Shown here: piece by piece, positions 9,559 to 19,902 of the stretch
How positions within the stretch are numbered: the first letter of the stretch is position 1
How the letters are laid out: the number at the start of each line of letters is the position of its first letter
Origin: Pseudoalteromonas sp. '520P1 No. 423'
Lineage (GTDB): Bacteria; Pseudomonadota; Gammaproteobacteria; Enterobacterales; Alteromonadaceae
Length of the DNA: 64,000 nucleotides
Direction of reading: 5' to 3'
NCBI RefSeq assembly: GCF_001269985.1
Contig: NZ_BBZB01000001.1
Span: forward strand, 3,844,001-3,908,000
The notes under the pieces: generated by a model
Database searches by the model: none
Told to the model about the DNA's origin: nothing
The model's input: the letters and a program-made list of their open reading frames with translations, nothing else
Position numbers and translations under genes: made by a program

Positions 9559-11024
9559 AATATGTAAGTTTTTGGATCCACTAATAAAATTTTATTGCTT
9601 GGTGCTAAATATACATTTTCTTCTAAAGCATTCCATTCTAGTAACTTCTTCATCAGAATATTGTATTTTACTGAAATGCTAAACAAAGTATCACCTTCAA
9701 TCACTTGATGATATATGTTTGGATTGTTCAAATAGATTTTGGTTCCTTTATAAACCTGATCTGACTCTGATAATTTATTCCAATGTAATAAACTTTGTAA
9801 TTTAACGTTATATTTCACTGAAATACTAAATAAGTTCTCACCACTTTTTACAATGTGAAACGGTATTTCAACTTCAGTGATACTGCGATTTTTAAAATCG
9901 ACTTGCTGCTTTATTAATTTTGCTTTGTTTGTATTTTCTGCTTTAGTCGGCTCAACTGATGCTGTTGATCCATCAATTTTTAACTTTTCAGCTAATACTA
10001 CAGCCTCAGGTTTAATATTCGAACGCTCTTTTTTTATTTCAGCAATTAAAGGCATCGATTTTTGAGTTGGTGCCTTATTTGTAAATTTAGTCTCTTGATT
10101 AGGCGTTTGTTTCACTTGTGTTGTATTAGGAGCTTTTTTCTTCTTAATAATCTTTATTTTTGGTTTATCTTTTCTAGATAAAATATCTTTTTGTAATTTT
10201 CTTAACTCACTTTTACGGTATTGCTCTTTTAATTGCTCAAATTCACTCGATGATGTTTTACGTTCACCTAAAATTCTAGCTTCTAATGAAGTTGTATAAG
10301 TTTGTTCAATTGTTTGCGATAAAGTACGCGCTTGCTCAATATGCCCCATACTCGACTCTATTAGATAAGATAATAATAAAGATCGAGATGATATGCGCCC
10401 TGCTGCACCATAACGTTTAAGCGTCATTTGTGCTTTATGTAAATCACTTTTAGCATAATAAAAAGCAGATAAGTTAATTAATGAAGAACCTCTCATAGGG
10501 CTATGTTTTACAGATGATTCTAAGTACTCTTCTACGTTATCAAAATCATCCGCCTTAATTGCACATAAAGCTAGGTTTTCATAACTTTCTGCCACTCTTA
10601 AGTAACTTGGGATTTCAATTGCACTTAAAAAATTGTCAACGGCATGGTCGTACTCACCTATATCACATAAAAAAACACCATAATTATTAAGTGTATTTGC
10701 ATCATTGGGTGCTAAGCTGAGTGCTTTTTCATAAGAATCTTTGGCTTTTTCAGGCTCACCTACTGATTGATAAAAATAAGCGGTTGTGTAATGCACTTCT
10801 GGTAAATTTGGAGAAAATAGATTGGCTTTTTCTAAATTATATTTAGCTTGGGCACTGTCACCCATAGAAAGGTATTTTAAAGCTAAAGATATGCGTGTAC
10901 GTGCTGCTTGCGTATTATCTACTTTTTTAGTGATAACAGGTTTTTTACTGCCATCATATGTGTTTTGAGTCACACACCCCGATAAACAAAATAAAATCAC
11001 TGTATATAATGAAAATTGACGCAT
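9555..11024 (-). CDS. PilW/PilF-like type IV pilus lipoprotein with TPRs and two LysM domains
   Basis: PilW (PilF) is the outer-membrane pilotin that stabilises PilQ secretin and type IV pili. The ATG at 11024 is chosen because AAGGAAG lies before it and it gives a clean lipoprotein signal (MRQFSLYTVILFCLSGC). TPR repeats fill roughly residues 40-260 (AQAKYNLEKANLFSPNLPEV, NTLNNYGVFLCDIGEYDHAV). Unusually, a Lys-rich linker and two LysM modules (FHIVKSGENLFSISVKYN and YHQVIEGDTLFSISVKYN) follow at about 393-485. That doubles the usual ~250-residue length. LysM suggests the C-terminus binds peptidoglycan. The position between rlmN and rodZ is the normal pilW location. Confidence 0.85.
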   Translation of the reverse strand: MRQFSLYTVILFCLSGCVTQNTYDGSKKPVITKKVDNTQAARTRISLALKYLSMGDSAQAKYNLEKANLFSPNLPEVHYTTAYFYQSVGEPEKAKDSYEKALSLAPNDANTLNNYGVFLCDIGEYDHAVDNFLSAIEIPSYLRVAESYENLALCAIKADDFDNVEEYLESSVKHSPMRGSSLINLSAFYYAKSDLHKAQMTLKRYGAAGRISSRSLLLSYLIESSMGHIEQARTLSQTIEQTYTTSLEARILGERKTSSSEFEQLKEQYRKSELRKLQKDILSRKDKPKIKIIKKKKAPNTTQVKQTPNQETKFTNKAPTQKSMPLIAEIKKERSNIKPEAVVLAEKLKIDGSTASVEPTKAENTNKAKLIKQQVDFKNRSITEVEIPFHIVKSGENLFSISVKYNVKLQSLLHWNKLSESDQVYKGTKIYLNNPNIYHQVIEGDTLFSISVKYNILMKKLLEWNALEENVYLAPSNKILLVDPKTYIL

Positions 11025-11238
11025 ATAAACTTCCTTATTAATAAACAAGACGATCAAATCAATCTAAACTGACTAAGGTAAACGATTGACGTGGTCTCGT
11101 TTATCAAAAAACTCTTATAAGTAACCATTTCTTATAATGAAAGCATAGTTTACAGAAAAGTACCTTAACTGCATCACTTTTTGTCATTTAGTTAACGCTA
11201 AAGTGCGCTACTAAATGACTAAAAATAGTTTTCTTATA

Positions 11239-12375
11239 TTATTTTGCTGGCATTACCTTAACTGCAATACCGTTATCATTTTGCATTCTTTTTTTCATGA
11301 TACGTTTAGTGCGGTCTTTTACATCACCGACTAACTGACCACATGCTGCATCTATATCATCACCTCGTGCGCGGCGAACAATACAGGTTATACCTGCCGC
11401 CTGTAGTACTTTAGAGAAACGGTCAATGCGACTATTGCTCGAGCGACCATAATCATTACCTGGGAATGGGTTGAACGGAATTAAGTTAACTTTTGAAGGC
11501 GTACCTTTAAGTGTTTTAACTAATTGATGTGCCTGATCTGTACTATCATTAATATGATCTAGCATAACGTATTCAATCGTCACGTCTTTATTTGCTTTGG
11601 AACCATCAATATAACGACGACATGCAGCTAAAAATTCATCTATAGGATATTTTTTATTGATTGGTACTAATACGTCGCGTAATTCATTATCCGGCGCATG
11701 TAATGAAATCGCTAAAGCAACATCAATTTTCTCTTTTAAGATATCAAGAGCAGGTACAACACCTGAAGTACTGATAGTGACACGGCGTTTAGATAAACCA
11801 AAACCCCAATCATCCATCATCAATTCCATTGCTGGCACAACATTGTTTAGATTAAGCAATGGTTCACCCATGCCCATCATGACAACATTCGTCACAGGTC
11901 TATTTGTACTATCTGCGTGTAAACCAACATCTTTAGCAACACGCCATACTTGACCGATAATTTCAGATATTTTTAAGTTTCGATTGAAACCTTGTTGCGC
12001 AGTAGAACAAAAAGTACATTCCAGAGCACAACCAACTTGTGAAGAAACACAAAGCGTTTTACGTTCCTTTTCAGGTATCCAAACAGCTTCAACTTCTTGA
12101 CCGCCATCTAAAATTAACGCGTATTTAATTGTGCCATCGCTTGCAACTTGCTTCTCTGATATCTCAGGTGCACGGATTTCACACTCGTCTTTTAAGCGTG
12201 CTTTAAGCTTTTTATTGATATTGCTCATTTCATCAAAGTTATCAACACCAAAATGGTAAATCCATTTCATTACTTGATCGCCACGGAATGGCTTTTCGCC
12301 GTATGATTCAAACAGCTCACGCATGCCTTGTCGGTTTAAATCAAGTAAGTTAATTTTAGCTTTTGTGGTATTCAT
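11239..12375 (-). CDS. rlmN: Dual-specificity rRNA/tRNA A2-methyltransferase RlmN
   Basis: RlmN is a radical-SAM enzyme that methylates C2 of A2503 in 23S rRNA and A37 in some tRNAs. The cluster motif is [14 protein letters not shown]; the MGMGEPLLN motif and late Cys residues ([20 protein letters not shown]) include the methyl-carrying Cys. The ATG at 12375 ([18 protein letters not shown]) is preferred over one five codons earlier because a GAGG site precedes it. Length 378 fits. It sits between ndk and the pilW-like gene as in many gammaproteobacteria. Confidence 0.97.
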   Translation of the reverse strand: MNTTKAKINLLDLNRQGMRELFESYGEKPFRGDQVMKWIYHFGVDNFDEMSNINKKLKARLKDECEIRAPEISEKQVASDGTIKYALILDGGQEVEAVWIPEKERKTLCVSSQVGCALECTFCSTAQQGFNRNLKISEIIGQVWRVAKDVGLHADSTNRPVTNVVMMGMGEPLLNLNNVVPAMELMMDDWGFGLSKRRVTISTSGVVPALDILKEKIDVALAISLHAPDNELRDVLVPINKKYPIDEFLAACRRYIDGSKANKDVTIEYVMLDHINDSTDQAHQLVKTLKGTPSKVNLIPFNPFPGNDYGRSSNSRIDRFSKVLQAAGITCIVRRARGDDIDAACGQLVGDVKDRTKRIMKKRMQNDNGIAVKVMPAK

Positions 12376-12483
12376 GAAGACCTCTACCATAATGACGACT
12401 TTAATGTTTTTAATGAGTAAATATATAAGACTTATCTACTTTATAAATAACTCAAAACCAATAATTTATTTATAAAAAAGACA

Positions 12484-12508
12484 AGAAAAGGGCATAAAGC
12501 CCTTTTCT
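12484..12508 (-). terminator. Terminator downstream of ndk
   Basis: A perfect 10-bp stem AGAAAAGGGC / GCCCTTTTCT with a 5-base loop lies about 45 bases past the ndk stop, before rlmN, and ends in a T-rich tract on the minus strand. Confidence 0.75.
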
Positions 12509-12554
12509 ACAATCCGTGTAGTGTATTGCAACCTAAGCTGCGACTACAAAGAAA

Positions 12555-12986
12555 CTATCTAGTGCGAGCACAAATTTCTTCGTCAGCGAAGAAGTAAGCG
12601 ATTTCACGAGCAGCAGATTCTAAAGCGTCAGAACCGTGAGCAGCATTTTCGTCGATGCTATCAGCAAGATCTGCACGGATAGTACCAGCTAGTGCTTCAG
12701 CTGGGTTAGTAGCCCCCATGATTTCGCGGTTTTTAAGAACAGCGTTTTCGCCTTCTAAAACTTGAACCATAACCGGACCTGAAGTCATAAATGAAACTAA
12801 AGCACCAAAGAAAGGACGTTCTGAATGCTCAGCGTAGAAACCTTCAGCTTTCTCTTGAGAAAGGTGAACCATTTTAGAAGCTACGATTTTAAGGCCAGCA
12901 GTTTCGAAACGGTTATAGATTTGACCGATTAGGTTTTTTGCTACTGCGTCAGGTTTGATGATTGAAAAAGTACGCTCTAAAGCCAT
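12555..12986 (-). CDS. ndk: Nucleoside diphosphate kinase
   Basis: Ndk transfers the terminal phosphate of ATP to other nucleoside diphosphates. The 143-residue protein is full length, starting [18 protein letters not shown]. It has the catalytic-histidine motif near the C-terminus ([13 protein letters not shown]), the GxT-type [11 protein letters not shown] nucleotide site, and the conserved [12 protein letters not shown] ribosome-binding site (GGAGCAAATAAG) precedes the ATG. A terminator follows, so it is probably monocistronic. Confidence 0.98.
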   Translation of the reverse strand: MALERTFSIIKPDAVAKNLIGQIYNRFETAGLKIVASKMVHLSQEKAEGFYAEHSERPFFGALVSFMTSGPVMVQVLEGENAVLKNREIMGATNPAEALAGTIRADLADSIDENAAHGSDALESAAREIAYFFADEEICARTR

Positions 12987-13189
12987 CTTATTTGCTCCAA
13001 TAAATTAAAAGAATATGGTTTATACAAATGGGAGACCATCCGTATATTAGTGGGCGCGAATTATACGCGATAAAATGCAAAGATCCTATCTTAATTGTCG
13101 AAATTATATTCAAATAGCACTATCTCATAGAAATATTTTAAAAATATGACGACTAAAGGTTTTAATCTAATTCTGTTTTGCTCAGAAAC

Positions 13190-13203
13190 ATGATCCAGAT
13201 CAA
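13190..13203 (+). promoter_or_regulatory. Candidate FNR-type site upstream of trhP
   Basis: ATGAT-CCAG-ATCAA matches the FNR consensus TTGAT-N4-ATCAA at 9 of 10 defined positions and is palindromic. It lies 104 bp before the yegQ/trhP start, a plausible activator position. TrhP is known for the oxygen-independent route of tRNA hydroxylation, so anaerobic control would make sense, but this rests on motif match alone. Between ndk and this gene (12987-13306) I see no gene, only this site and a small hairpin with AACTGG/CCAGTT arms near 13270-13288. Confidence 0.45.
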
Positions 13204-13306
13204 AAGCAGCTTGTTGCTGTTTTTATAAAATGCCGCATTTTTATCATTATCAATTAAATAATCCATGCAACTGGTTTGTACCCAGTTCTATGTATGAGGT
13301 TTTACA

Positions 13307-14140
13307 ATGTCATCTATTCTTACTCCTGAAAACTCTCCAGGCTTATTTACCCCAGAGCTTTTATCTCCAGCTGGCAGCTTAAAAAACATGCGTTATGCAT
13401 ATGCTTATGGTTCAGATGCAGTATATGCAGGACAGCCACGTTATAGCTTACGCGTAAGAAATAATGAATTTAATCTAGAAAATTTAGAGATCGGCATTAA
13501 TGAAGCTCACAATTTAGGGAAAAAACTATATGTTGTTTCAAATATTGCACCTCATAATGCAAAAATAAAAACATATATGCGTGATATTGAACCTGTTGTC
13601 GCAATGAAACCAGGTGCACTTATTATGTCTGATCCAGGCCTTATCATGCTAGTGCGTGAAAAGTACCCTGATATGCCAATTCACTTATCTGTTCAGGCTA
13701 ATGCCGTAAACTACGCCAGTGTGTTATTTTGGGCTAAACAAGGTGTTGAAAGAATCATTTTATCTCGTGAGTTATCACTTGAAGCGCCATGCACATCAGA
13801 TTATCAAAATTACGATTATGGACATTCTGTTTCCGAGAAACAACAATTTGTAGGTGAAGTAATAGGCCGTGATGACAATGGATTAGTAGAAATTGATGTT
13901 AAAAATAAATTCTGTAGCGGTCATTCATTAGAGCTGATGACACCACAAAGGAATGTCAGCTTTAAACCAGATCATATGGAAAATAAAAAAGGTGAGTCTA
14001 TTGATGATGCTAAAGGTTCTGGTCATATCGTAAAAATCCCATTACCTGAAGATATCGATTTAGATAAAGCGATTTTATTAAGAAATTTAGATCAAGGCCA
14101 AGATATACGTAACCCATATAAGCAGGCTAAAGCTGTTTAG
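13307..14140 (+). pseudogene. trhP: U32-family tRNA hydroxylation protein TrhP (YegQ), internally deleted
   Basis: TrhP (YegQ) makes 5-hydroxyuridine at tRNA position 34 from prephenate. The N-terminal third is well conserved (FTPELLSPAGSLKNMRYAYAYGSDAVYAG, IILSRELSLE). The text then jumps from SLEAP straight to TSDYQNYDYGHSVS, KNKFCSGHSLELMTPQ and HMENKKGE of the C-terminal domain. The E. coli protein is about 450 residues; this is 277, so about 175 residues between those points are gone, in frame. The missing part contains the family's conserved Cys-rich region, so activity is unlikely even though the frame is open. The neighbouring partner gene yfhL is also broken. Confidence 0.85.
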
Positions 14141-14151
14141 GAGTACTTAAA

Positions 14152-14232
14152 ATGGCTTTATTAATTAATAACAAGTGCATTAACTGTAATATGTGTGATC
14201 CTGAATGTCCAAATCAGGCTATCACACTCGGT
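14152..14232 (+). pseudogene. yfhL: 5' part of ferredoxin gene yfhL, cut by an insertion
   Basis: The first 27 codons (MALLINNKCINCNMCDPECP, then NQAITLG) are the N-terminal 4Fe-4S motif of the YfhL ferredoxin. The frame then runs into unrelated sequence and stops at 14296-14298. The missing half is found 4.4 kb away at 18602-18770. It starts 11 bp after trhP with a GGAG site, so the two formed one operon. Confidence 0.9.
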
Positions 14233-14317
14233 AAAGGAACAAACTACACGACTAAAGAAGATAATTCAATAAATTGTAAATTGAAATATGTAACATAAAT
14301 CAAGTATTAAGGGAGAA

Positions 14318-14360
14318 AAATAAACCGAGCAAGGAGTTAAGTTCGGTTTATTTGGTTTTT
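14318..14360 (+). terminator. Rho-independent terminator at the left of the island
   Basis: An 11-bp stem AAATAAACCGA / TCGGTTTATTT with a 14-base loop is followed by GGTTTTTTT. It would stop read-through from the trhP promoter into the island genes. From 14361 to 14504 I see no gene, only the leader of the S41-like gene. Confidence 0.8.
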
Positions 14361-14504
14361 TTATTATGATTATTATGCACAAAGTAGCCAGAGCCATCAA
14401 ACTACACAATTAAGTACATTTTAAACGACAATTTACAAAATAGTTGGTTATAAAAATTATTTATGATACGTTTTGCCCGATTTTTATATTAAAAGGAGTT
14501 TATT

Positions 14505-16094
14505 TTGTCCCACCTGAAAAGAATTGTTTTTTTTAGTTTTTTGGTTATATCCTTTGTTGTCACAGCATCTCAACCTATTACTTTTCAGGCTATCAATAAG
14601 GCTGAACTGGCTTCTCTACTTTTTAATGAAATTGAGCGGCTTGATGCTTCTGCAATAAGAATAAGAAATACATATAAAAAAGTTAATTGGATTGAATTTA
14701 GACAGGTCATGACTCATAAAATGCTAAAGGCAAAGTCATTTAGAGATCTTGCTATTGTATTTGATGATATTCAACAAGGATTTACAAATTCTCATTCATC
14801 TTTTCAGTTATATTCACAGGTTTTTGATAGTCGAAAATTATATGAGAACCCAGTTAATAAGCGAGGTTTTGGAATAGGCTATACCTTTCCAGAAGTTAAC
14901 TTTTTCAGCATAGAAACAAGTAAATACATTGAGTTCGTGAATGGGTTTTCTTTAAGAAAACGATTTAACCAATTCGAACAACTTGAGTGCGAATTCACTC
15001 ATCAAGAGGCATGTTTGAAGAAGTTCAGTAAAAGAATAATGTGGGGCCTAATAGATCTAAACATCAAACAAGAAAATGAACTTTCTGATAAAAAAAAATC
15101 ATGGAAAGAAACAATTACCCCCAAAGTTTCTACAGCAAATGTATCAATAAACACAAATGAAACATATTGCTCTTTATATGCCAATAATTTTAAAAACTGG
15201 AACATAAAGTACTCTAGTAAAAGCGTTTGCTTACTCGAAGATAATAGTACATATATTCTTAATATTAGGTCTTTTCTTCCATGGGGTACATCTCAAAATG
15301 ATATTCATTGTGAAGGTGACACCAATGTTGAAACTATGTGCCACGATATTCAGAGTATTCGTGATTTGTTATCGCAGAAGAGTGACATAAAGCTGATTAT
15401 AGACTTACAAGGGAATAGTGGCGGTAGTGAAAATACTCCATTTTTGTCGTTACTTTCTAAAAAACCATTTTTTGATAACTTAATCCACTTTAATAATACG
15501 GTAGAGCTTAACAATATTGATTTCAGAACAAATATATTTTACGGCTTAAAAAGCGCTGAAAACTGGTTCCAAAAACTTGCTGTTGATAGTAAGTTATTGA
15601 ATCAAGAGTTTTTACCCGTGCGTGCTGATTTCTGTCGGGGTGATAAGGAAGCTTGTTCGTATAAAGCAATTAACCCTTTATCACCAACACTTGATATTAA
15701 AAAAATATTACTAGTCGTCGATTCTGGTTGCGTAAGCTCTTGTGATGATCTTGTTTGGAGATTGAAACATTATTCAGGTGCGTACGTTTTAGGTCAACCT
15801 CCTGCAACAGACAGTACTTATTCTACAGTATCAGGCATTATTTATTATACTGCTAATGGACAGTTAAAGCTCTTTATCAAAGCACAAGGCCAGCAGTACT
15901 CTCTTGACGATGGAAGTATAAAGCTTGCATGGTTTTCTATTCCATATACGTCAACCGTTGATAAGGAAGGTAATTACATTGACGGCGATATATCGATAAT
16001 TAATGAAATAATTCCAATCACGATTGAAAATTATTCAAATATTTCAAATACGAATGTTTTACGAGCTATTGAGTATATGAAAAAGCAATCGTAG
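14505..16094 (+). CDS. S41-like (C-terminal-processing-type) periplasmic protease of a RiPP locus
   Basis: A 529-residue exported protein. A TTG start with AGGAG 8 bases upstream gives a signal peptide (KRIVFFSFLVISFVVTASQP). The N-terminal ~280 residues are unrecognised. The C-terminal half resembles the S41/TSPc fold: IKLIIDLQGNSGGSE near 300-315 and ILLVVDSGCVSSCDDL near 401-416, with the candidate nucleophile Ser411 or Ser412. The Lys expected ~25 residues later in Ser-Lys S41 enzymes is not obvious (VLGQPPATDSTYS), so it may be a tricorn-like type or inactive. Many Cys residues suggest disulfides outside the cytoplasm. It lies about 100 bp upstream of a truncated RiPP precursor, so leader or product processing is inferred. 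Confidence 0.65.
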   Translation: MSHLKRIVFFSFLVISFVVTASQPITFQAINKAELASLLFNEIERLDASAIRIRNTYKKVNWIEFRQVMTHKMLKAKSFRDLAIVFDDIQQGFTNSHSSFQLYSQVFDSRKLYENPVNKRGFGIGYTFPEVNFFSIETSKYIEFVNGFSLRKRFNQFEQLECEFTHQEACLKKFSKRIMWGLIDLNIKQENELSDKKKSWKETITPKVSTANVSINTNETYCSLYANNFKNWNIKYSSKSVCLLEDNSTYILNIRSFLPWGTSQNDIHCEGDTNVETMCHDIQSIRDLLSQKSDIKLIIDLQGNSGGSENTPFLSLLSKKPFFDNLIHFNNTVELNNIDFRTNIFYGLKSAENWFQKLAVDSKLLNQEFLPVRADFCRGDKEACSYKAINPLSPTLDIKKILLVVDSGCVSSCDDLVWRLKHYSGAYVLGQPPATDSTYSTVSGIIYYTANGQLKLFIKAQGQQYSLDDGSIKLAWFSIPYTSTVDKEGNYIDGDISIINEIIPITIENYSNISNTNVLRAIEYMKKQS

Positions 16095-16195
16095 CTATAT
16101 CTACGTTTGTTTTGATAAAATTTCTTCATTAGAATATTGAAGGTGAAGGGACGCACGGGCTTAGCCCATTTTATAACATAAAACAGGAATACATT

Positions 16196-16276
16196 ATGAG
16201 TATTAAAAATAAAATTTTACAAGCAGCTAAATCTCTACCTGGCACCATTCGTGAACTTGACGTGGAAGATGTGTAG
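16196..16276 (+). pseudogene. Truncated short peptide, probable RiPP precursor leader
   Basis: An AGGAA site is followed by an ATG that opens a 26-codon frame: MSIKNKILQAAKSLPGTIRE followed by LDVEDV. The stop codon is created by the first bases of the IS3 element. A short Lys-rich helical leader with a Leu-Pro-Gly segment, directly before a SPASM maturase, is what a RiPP precursor N-terminus looks like. The core that would be modified is missing, lost where the IS sits. The assignment rests on context. Confidence 0.5.
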
Positions 16277-16279
16277 TGG

Positions 16280-17463
<1,184 letters not shown>

Positions 17464-17533
17464 ATGTCACCTAAATTGGTTATGAAATAATCATAACATT
17501 TCTTATTAGGTGGCCAAAACTACTGTACCACTA

Positions 17534-18469
17534 CAATGCAAGGAGTTTGAAAATCTAAAAGAATTAGGAATTGAAATTTCTATTTCAATTCAAACCAATG
17601 CAATGTTGATTGATGATGATTGGGTTAATATCTTTAGTAAATACGATATCTTTGTAGGTGTAAGTATTGATGGGCCAGAAACATTTAACGATATGTATCG
17701 AATTGATAAGAACGGAAATGGTACATATCAAAAAACGATTTCAGGTCTTAAATTACTAATGGAGGCGCATGATACTGGGTTAATTCGTAAACCTGGTGTT
17801 ATTTCTGTAATTAATCCAGAGTTTGATGCTTCAATTATATATAAACACTTAACTAATACATTGGATCTCAATAATTTACATTATCTATATTTCGATGATA
17901 CGCACGATACATCGTCGCTAGTAAAAGTCTTAGATATTAAAAAATATACTCAAAAGCTTTTAGATTGCTGGCTTAATGATTCTGTAGTTAGTAATAAAAT
18001 AAGGTTTATTACTACTTATGTTGATCGGATAAAACAAACTCCATTTCAACGAGATGTTTTTTATAATTACGCAAATTTGCGCAGTTTAATAATTACTATT
18101 GATTCAAATGGAGATATTGGCCCTGAAGATACTCTCAGATCTATCATACCTGACGCTTTTGGTAATAACTTGAATATTTCTAATGCAAAGTTAAAAGATA
18201 TTTTTGAAAATAAACCTTTAATGCAAACCTGGGTTGATACTCATACTATTCCTAGTGCTTGTAATGATTGTGAGTGGAAATCTGTATGTCGTGGGGGAGA
18301 ACTAAAGAATAGATATGATGATAAGAAAAAATCTTTTGATAATAAAAGTATTTATTGTTCTGTAATACAGAATACTTTAGAAGTTGTATCTGGCGCTCTA
18401 TTAAATAATGGAATGAGTATTGAGGCCATAGAGTCTAATATACAAAGCTATAATAAAAAAAACAATTAA
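17534..18469 (+). pseudogene. SPASM-domain radical-SAM peptide maturase, N-terminus lost
   Basis: The remaining ~312 residues run from mid radical-SAM barrel (EIAISIQTNA-like strand ISISIQTNAMLIDDDW, VGVSIDGPETFNDMYR) to a SPASM tail. The tail has Cys clusters ACNDCEWKSVCRGGELKNRY and SFDNKSIYCSV, like FxsB/GrrM/XyeB-type enzymes that make cyclophane crosslinks in peptides. The CxxxCxxC motif that holds the catalytic cluster should lie in the missing N-terminal part, removed where the IS sits. A frame can be opened inside the IS end (GTG at 17510), but without CxxxCxxC it would not be active. The family is firm; the exact chemistry is inferred. Confidence 0.8.
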
Positions 18470-18470
18470 T

Positions 18471-18601
18471 TAGATGGAATAGTTTAAAAGAAAATAATCT
18501 AAAAACAATAAAGAAACAACTTTTAATAAATTTAATTTGTAACAAAGTATATGAAATTTATACAGGCCTTATAGATAGTAGCTTCCAAGAGGAATTTCCT
18601 A
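18471..18601 (+). pseudogene. Possible remnant of another island gene
   Basis: After the maturase stop, one frame stays open without a start codon and reads NSLKENNLKTIKKQLLINLI then [20 protein letters not shown] up to the island edge, where it meets the yfhL 3' half. The helical, Lys-rich text is protein-like but not recognised. It may be the start or middle of a third locus gene cut by the island boundary, or chance. Confidence 0.25.
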
Positions 18602-18770
18602 GGTATAAAAATATTTGAAATAGATCCCGATAAATGTACCGAATGTGTTGGTCATTACGATTCGCCAACATGCGTAAGTGTTTGCCCTATTGATTGCATA
18701 AAAAAACCCTAACAATGTAGAGTCTTTAGATGAGTTAGCCGAAAAGTTCATTCGCCTCACTCAAGGTTAA
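18602..18770 (+). pseudogene. yfhL: 3' part of ferredoxin gene yfhL
   Basis: The sequence reads [20 protein letters not shown] then [14 protein letters not shown], the second 4Fe-4S motif and the YfhL-specific ECVGHY insert. It matches the continuation of the fragment at 14152-14232. A base is missing in the A-run near 18701-18707, so the last part (NVESLDELAEKFIRLTQG, stop 18768-18770) is out of frame. The gene is therefore broken twice: by the island and by a frameshift acquired before or after it. Confidence 0.88.
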
Positions 18771-18828
18771 AGTTTTCAGCGCAGGGCTATCATTATAACT
18801 CTACGCGAATAAACACTATCAAAAGTTA

Positions 18829-19902
18829 CTAATCTAATAGTGCTTTTAATTTATCTTCTTTTTTCAATAAATCTTGGTATAAAGCAAATTGATTTTTAGC
18901 GCGATCTAAATTATGCCCAGCACGTTTTATGTTGAAGTAATTATCACCATCGAGATAATCAGTTAAAAAACGTACACCTATCATTAAACACATCACTTTA
19001 GCACCAACCCAAAAGCTTTGTTTTTCAGTTTGAGTGATTAAGTTTTGTAATGGTGTGACATACCCTTCAACAATCGCTGCAAAAATATCTTCACGAATAA
19101 TGACATTATCTAAGTTTGTTGAATCTTCTTCTTCAGGAGAACAAAATGTACGTACCATATCGCCAAAGTCGAATAACCAATAACCGGACATGCAGGTATC
19201 TAAATCAATAACCGCTTTTGCATTGTGCGCTTTAGAGCAAAAAAGCATGTTATTAATTTTTGTATCATTGTGACATGCTCTCAGTGGTAATTGAGACTTT
19301 AAAGTTTCAAGCTCATCAATTAGTGCATTTTGACTCAAGCAAAAATCGACTTCTTCTTTTGCGCTCTTCAAACGATCACATTTATCTAAATTAGCGACTT
19401 TTTTTAAAGTGTTTACTCTCTTGGCTAAATGGTGAAAATCAGGAATAACTGAGAAAAGTTGTGTTGCATCAAAATCTTCTAATGCTGCTGCAAACTGCCC
19501 AAAAGCATTAGCAGCGATTTTGGCTTGCTGAACATTGGCAACAACATCTTCACTATAGCTGCCACCAATAAACTCTAAACCACGCCAGCTATCACCTTTT
19601 ATATCAATCAAATAGTCTTTATTTAGAGTAGCAACATGTTTGATGATTTCAAGATCGTAATTATTATCTTGTTTTTTATTTGTTAAGTGTTTTTCAATTA
19701 ATCTCGCATTATTAACTAATTCATTTGGCTGTGGAAAAACATAAGTATTTAATTTTTGCACTACTACAGGCGCATTCGCGCTTTGAAGTAACAAAGTGGT
19801 ATTAATATGACCATTGCCTATTGGCTTTATGGTAACTTGGCTATCTAAATTATTATTTAGTCCAAAATGCTCTGATAATATATTTGCTTGTTCTGTGTAC
19901 AT
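18829..19902 (-). CDS. NahK-like N-acetylhexosamine 1-kinase (APH fold)
   Basis: This 357-residue phosphotransferase resembles N-acetylhexosamine 1-kinase: IKPIGNGHINTTLLLQ (phosphate loop region), VVQKLNTYVFPQPNELVNN, the catalytic loop RACHNDTKINNML, the metal-binding AVIDLDTCMSGYWLFDFGDM, and GVRFLTDYLDGDNYFNIKR. The family phosphorylates GlcNAc/GalNAc at C1. It overlaps the following nucleotidyltransferase gene by one base, so kinase plus pyrophosphorylase would convert a free sugar to an NDP-sugar, as in cell-wall or host-glycan salvage. The exact sugar is not determined. Confidence 0.75.
   Translation of the reverse strand: MYTEQANILSEHFGLNNNLDSQVTIKPIGNGHINTTLLLQSANAPVVVQKLNTYVFPQPNELVNNARLIEKHLTNKKQDNNYDLEIIKHVATLNKDYLIDIKGDSWRGLEFIGGSYSEDVVANVQQAKIAANAFGQFAAALEDFDATQLFSVIPDFHHLAKRVNTLKKVANLDKCDRLKSAKEEVDFCLSQNALIDELETLKSQLPLRACHNDTKINNMLFCSKAHNAKAVIDLDTCMSGYWLFDFGDMVRTFCSPEEEDSTNLDNVIIREDIFAAIVEGYVTPLQNLITQTEKQSFWVGAKVMCLMIGVRFLTDYLDGDNYFNIKRAGHNLDRAKNQFALYQDLLKKEDKLKALLD

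Noticed and set aside
13241..13254. Fur-box-like text (TTATCATTATCAAT) before trhP
   Set aside because: Only two hexamers fit on the minus strand; a Fur site needs at least three good ones. Too weak to list.
14152..14298. A short complete ferredoxin-like gene
   Set aside because: Only the first 4Fe-4S motif is present, and the matching second half lies at 18602; it is the left part of an interrupted gene.
17510..18469. Intact radical-SAM gene starting with GTG at 17510
   Set aside because: The first 24 bases are IS terminus and the CxxxCxxC motif is absent, so this is a chance hybrid frame on a truncated gene.
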